In this document: positions 62,392-64,000 of the stretch, one piece after another | How positions within the stretch are numbered: position 1 is the first letter of the stretch | How the letters are laid out: each line of letters starts with the position of its first letter | Assembly (NCBI RefSeq): GCF_002222595.2 | Contig: NZ_CP022413.2 | Coordinates: 2,124,001 to 2,188,000, forward strand | Direction of reading: 5' to 3' | DNA length: 64,000 nucleotides | From: Blautia hansenii DSM 20583 | GTDB taxonomy: Bacteria; Bacillota; Clostridia; Lachnospirales; Lachnospiraceae | The notes under the pieces: model-generated | The model's database searches: none | What the model saw: only the letters and a program-made list of their open reading frames with translations | What the model was told of the DNA's origin: nothing | Translations under genes and position numbers: made by a program

Positions 62392-63759
62392 TTATTTTGC
62401 GTATTCGTACAAATTCTCTACAGATTTAAAATCACTATTCTTCATATCTTTGATGATGTTTTGCTGTGCTTCATTCAAAGCAGTATCAATATCAACACCG
62501 TTAAAGAAAATATCCTGTCCCGCTTTTTTCAGTGATGTCTCCATTGTGGCAGGCATTGGACCCGGCCAGATATAGTGGTCAATGTGCTCAGCCAATACTT
62601 TCAGAGATGGATTTTCAAGAATCTTTTCATTGTCTGCCAGAGATTTCTTAGCAGGGAATATACTCATAGCCAGATTAAATGCTACCTGTGCATCATCATT
62701 TGCCAGGAAATATTTAATAAAATCCTGAGCTACTGCCTGCTGATCTTCCGGCGCATTTTTATTTACACCGAACGTAGACTCTCCATTGTAACGATTGTAT
62801 GCATATGGATTTCCGTCAAAGGTAGGAATCTCAAATACGCCAAAATTAATATCGCTCCAGGTAGTCTGCAGGGTATTGTAGTAATGTCCCCACTGAATAA
62901 CCATTGCTGACTGTCCCTGTCCAAAGCTGTCTGCACCTTTTTCTCCAAAATCTTTAGAACCGATGCCGTCTACTTCATACATATCTACCAACATCTGCAT
63001 CACCTGTTTCATTGCATCTGAGTTTACCTTTGGTGTCACACCGTCTTCTTCAAACAGGTTTTCTCCCAACTGATAGTTCAGACCCAGAAGATAATTCTGA
63101 TGGAAATCATCATTGAAGTTCAGACCAGCCTGAATAATGGTATCTCCTTCTTTAATCGTGAGCTTTTTCGCAACCTCACGCATCTCATCCCATGTTTTTG
63201 GAATATCTGCTTCCGTGAGTCCGGCTGCTTCCCACATATCTTTATTGTAGTATACAGATCCTGTCATCATACCATAGTCAATGTAATAAACCTCTCCATC
63301 AATCACATGGGCATCCACACCGGTAAAATCAGCCTGAAGATCTTCCAGAGGAATCTCCAACGGTGCCATATAATTGATTAAGTTCTCATGATAACTGTTA
63401 TGTATATTAAAAATTGCAGGTCCATTCTCTCCGTCAAGAGCCAGCGGAAGTTTTGTCCAGTAATCCTCCCAGGGATTATTCACAAGATTAATCGTTACAT
63501 TCGGATGAATGGCTGTATATCCATCAATGATTTCCTGGAAAAGTTCATCGCTGCCCCACTCCCATAATTCCACGGTAATATCCTTTCCACCGTTAATCTC
63601 TACAGAAGGATCATACTTAATCGTATCTCCAAAAGGCTCTGTAGGAACCTCTATATTTTTCTTAGCTTCTTCCTTTCCAGTTCCGCTTCCGCCGCATCCT
63701 GCGAGTCCTGTAACTGCCATCATAGCCGCTAATGCTGCTACAATTACTCTTTTTCTCAT
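62392..63759 (-). CDS. ABC sugar-binding lipoprotein (extracellular solute-binding family 1)
   Basis: Receptor of the sugar importer, 455 residues. The signal peptide ends at lipobox GLAGC (Cys near residue 22), followed by a glycine/serine/lysine linker. Family 1 features include VELWEWGSDELFQEII, NPWEDYWTKL and YNRYNGESTFGVNKNAPEDQQA. Ligand probably an alpha-linked oligosaccharide, judged only from the GH31 partner. First gene of the operon. Confidence 0.94.
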   Translation of the reverse strand: MRKRVIVAALAAMMAVTGLAGCGGSGTGKEEAKKNIEVPTEPFGDTIKYDPSVEINGGKDITVELWEWGSDELFQEIIDGYTAIHPNVTINLVNNPWEDYWTKLPLALDGENGPAIFNIHNSYHENLINYMAPLEIPLEDLQADFTGVDAHVIDGEVYYIDYGMMTGSVYYNKDMWEAAGLTEADIPKTWDEMREVAKKLTIKEGDTIIQAGLNFNDDFHQNYLLGLNYQLGENLFEEDGVTPKVNSDAMKQVMQMLVDMYEVDGIGSKDFGEKGADSFGQGQSAMVIQWGHYYNTLQTTWSDINFGVFEIPTFDGNPYAYNRYNGESTFGVNKNAPEDQQAVAQDFIKYFLANDDAQVAFNLAMSIFPAKKSLADNEKILENPSLKVLAEHIDHYIWPGPMPATMETSLKKAGQDIFFNGVDIDTALNEAQQNIIKDMKNSDFKSVENLYEYAK

Positions 63760-63799
63760 ACTTACTTCCTCCTTGATAAAATGTGGTTTTCGTTCACTT

Positions 63800-63852
63800 G
63801 ATTTAGCGTTAAATCTATTGTTAAATTACCATTATTTTTTTTTATTCGTCAA
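63800..63852 (-). promoter_or_regulatory. Promoter of the ABC/GH31 operon with LacI-type operator
   Basis: TTGACG (63852-63847), 18 bases, TAATTT (63828-63823). GATTTAGCGTTAAATC (63800-63815), a palindrome with a CG centre, lies at the transcription start. It is the usual form of a LacI-family operator. The regulator gene is not in the window. Confidence 0.65.
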
Positions 63853-64000
63853 TATTTTTTTACTTTTTCAGCATATATAACATTTATACATCTCTATTTT
63901 TGTGTGTTTTTCACAATAATGTATCGGTACTTTTCATTGATTTTTTTTAGTTTCTTGGATATAATAAATTTATATATGACAAATATAAATATTATATAAG
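63853..64000. other. AT-rich right edge without a gene
   Basis: No reading frame or motif can be supported. The stretch is very AT-rich and probably belongs to the upstream control region of the ABC operon or of a gene beyond the window. Confidence 0.4.

Overview
The window looks like chromosome from a spore-forming, low-GC Lachnospiraceae bacterium (Blautia/Mediterraneibacter-like). The support is the Firmicutes-type priA-def-fmt-rsmB-rlmN-stp-prkC-rsgA-rpe-thiN order, a MurE with the DNPR motif of meso-diaminopimelate-adding enzymes, dipicolinate synthase genes, a Spo0E-like protein, a carboxyspermidine pathway and gut-type sugar/TRAP transporters. Nearly all genes lie on the minus strand. 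I saw no rRNA, tRNA, CRISPR array or intact insertion sequence.

Layout. 1-4.4 kb: arginine operon argC-GNAT-argJ-argB-argD (argD runs off the left edge) behind a promoter with an ARG-box-like palindrome. 4.45-4.61 kb: a long imperfect palindrome resembling a MITE. 4.6-7.4 kb: udk and a MecA-like class B penicillin-binding protein whose promoter carries a perfect BlaI/MecI-like palindrome. 7.5-17.4 kb: a catabolic operon (zinc dehydrogenase, DhnA-type aldolase, FGGY kinase, three-part TRAP transporter, 2-hydroxyacid dehydrogenase, pgi) with an upstream RpiR-family regulator gene; three copies of one 15-bp palindrome lie in the two promoter regions. 17.5-18.8 kb: a 56-residue Spo0E-like protein and ychF. 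19-21.2 kb: divergent MATE exporter (frameshifted near its start) and PadR regulator.

21.2-34.4 kb: the housekeeping operon murE to thiN, broken between prkC and rsgA by a terminator and a self-regulated HigA-like gene with no toxin partner. 34.5-37.7 kb: dipicolinate synthase dpaA-dpaB behind a sigma-K-like promoter, followed by an asparagine synthetase homologue lacking its glutaminase cysteine. 37.8-41.3 kb: a DUF2871 membrane protein and a convergent Type II restriction-modification pair. The restriction gene sits directly behind the polyamine operon.

41.3-48.1 kb: polyamine operon speD-speA-speE-speB-CASDH-nspC, encoding both known routes to spermidine. Ahead of it is an approximately 360-nt structured non-coding transcript with its own consensus promoter and intrinsic terminator, which I could not assign to a known class. 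48.1-57.2 kb: degV, a DUF5721-like gene, nudC, htpG (with a perfect CIRCE element), a methyltransferase, an aldehyde dehydrogenase, two HAD phosphatases and maf. 57.2-58.2 kb: gene debris where an ISAs1-type transposase fragment abuts a truncated rfbF. 58.2-64 kb: a GH31 glycosidase with an ABC sugar importer behind a promoter bearing a LacI-type palindrome.

The best candidates for undescribed biology are the non-coding RNA before speD, the TRAP/FGGY/DhnA catabolic cassette with its RpiR operator, and the MecA-like protein under a BlaI-like operator.
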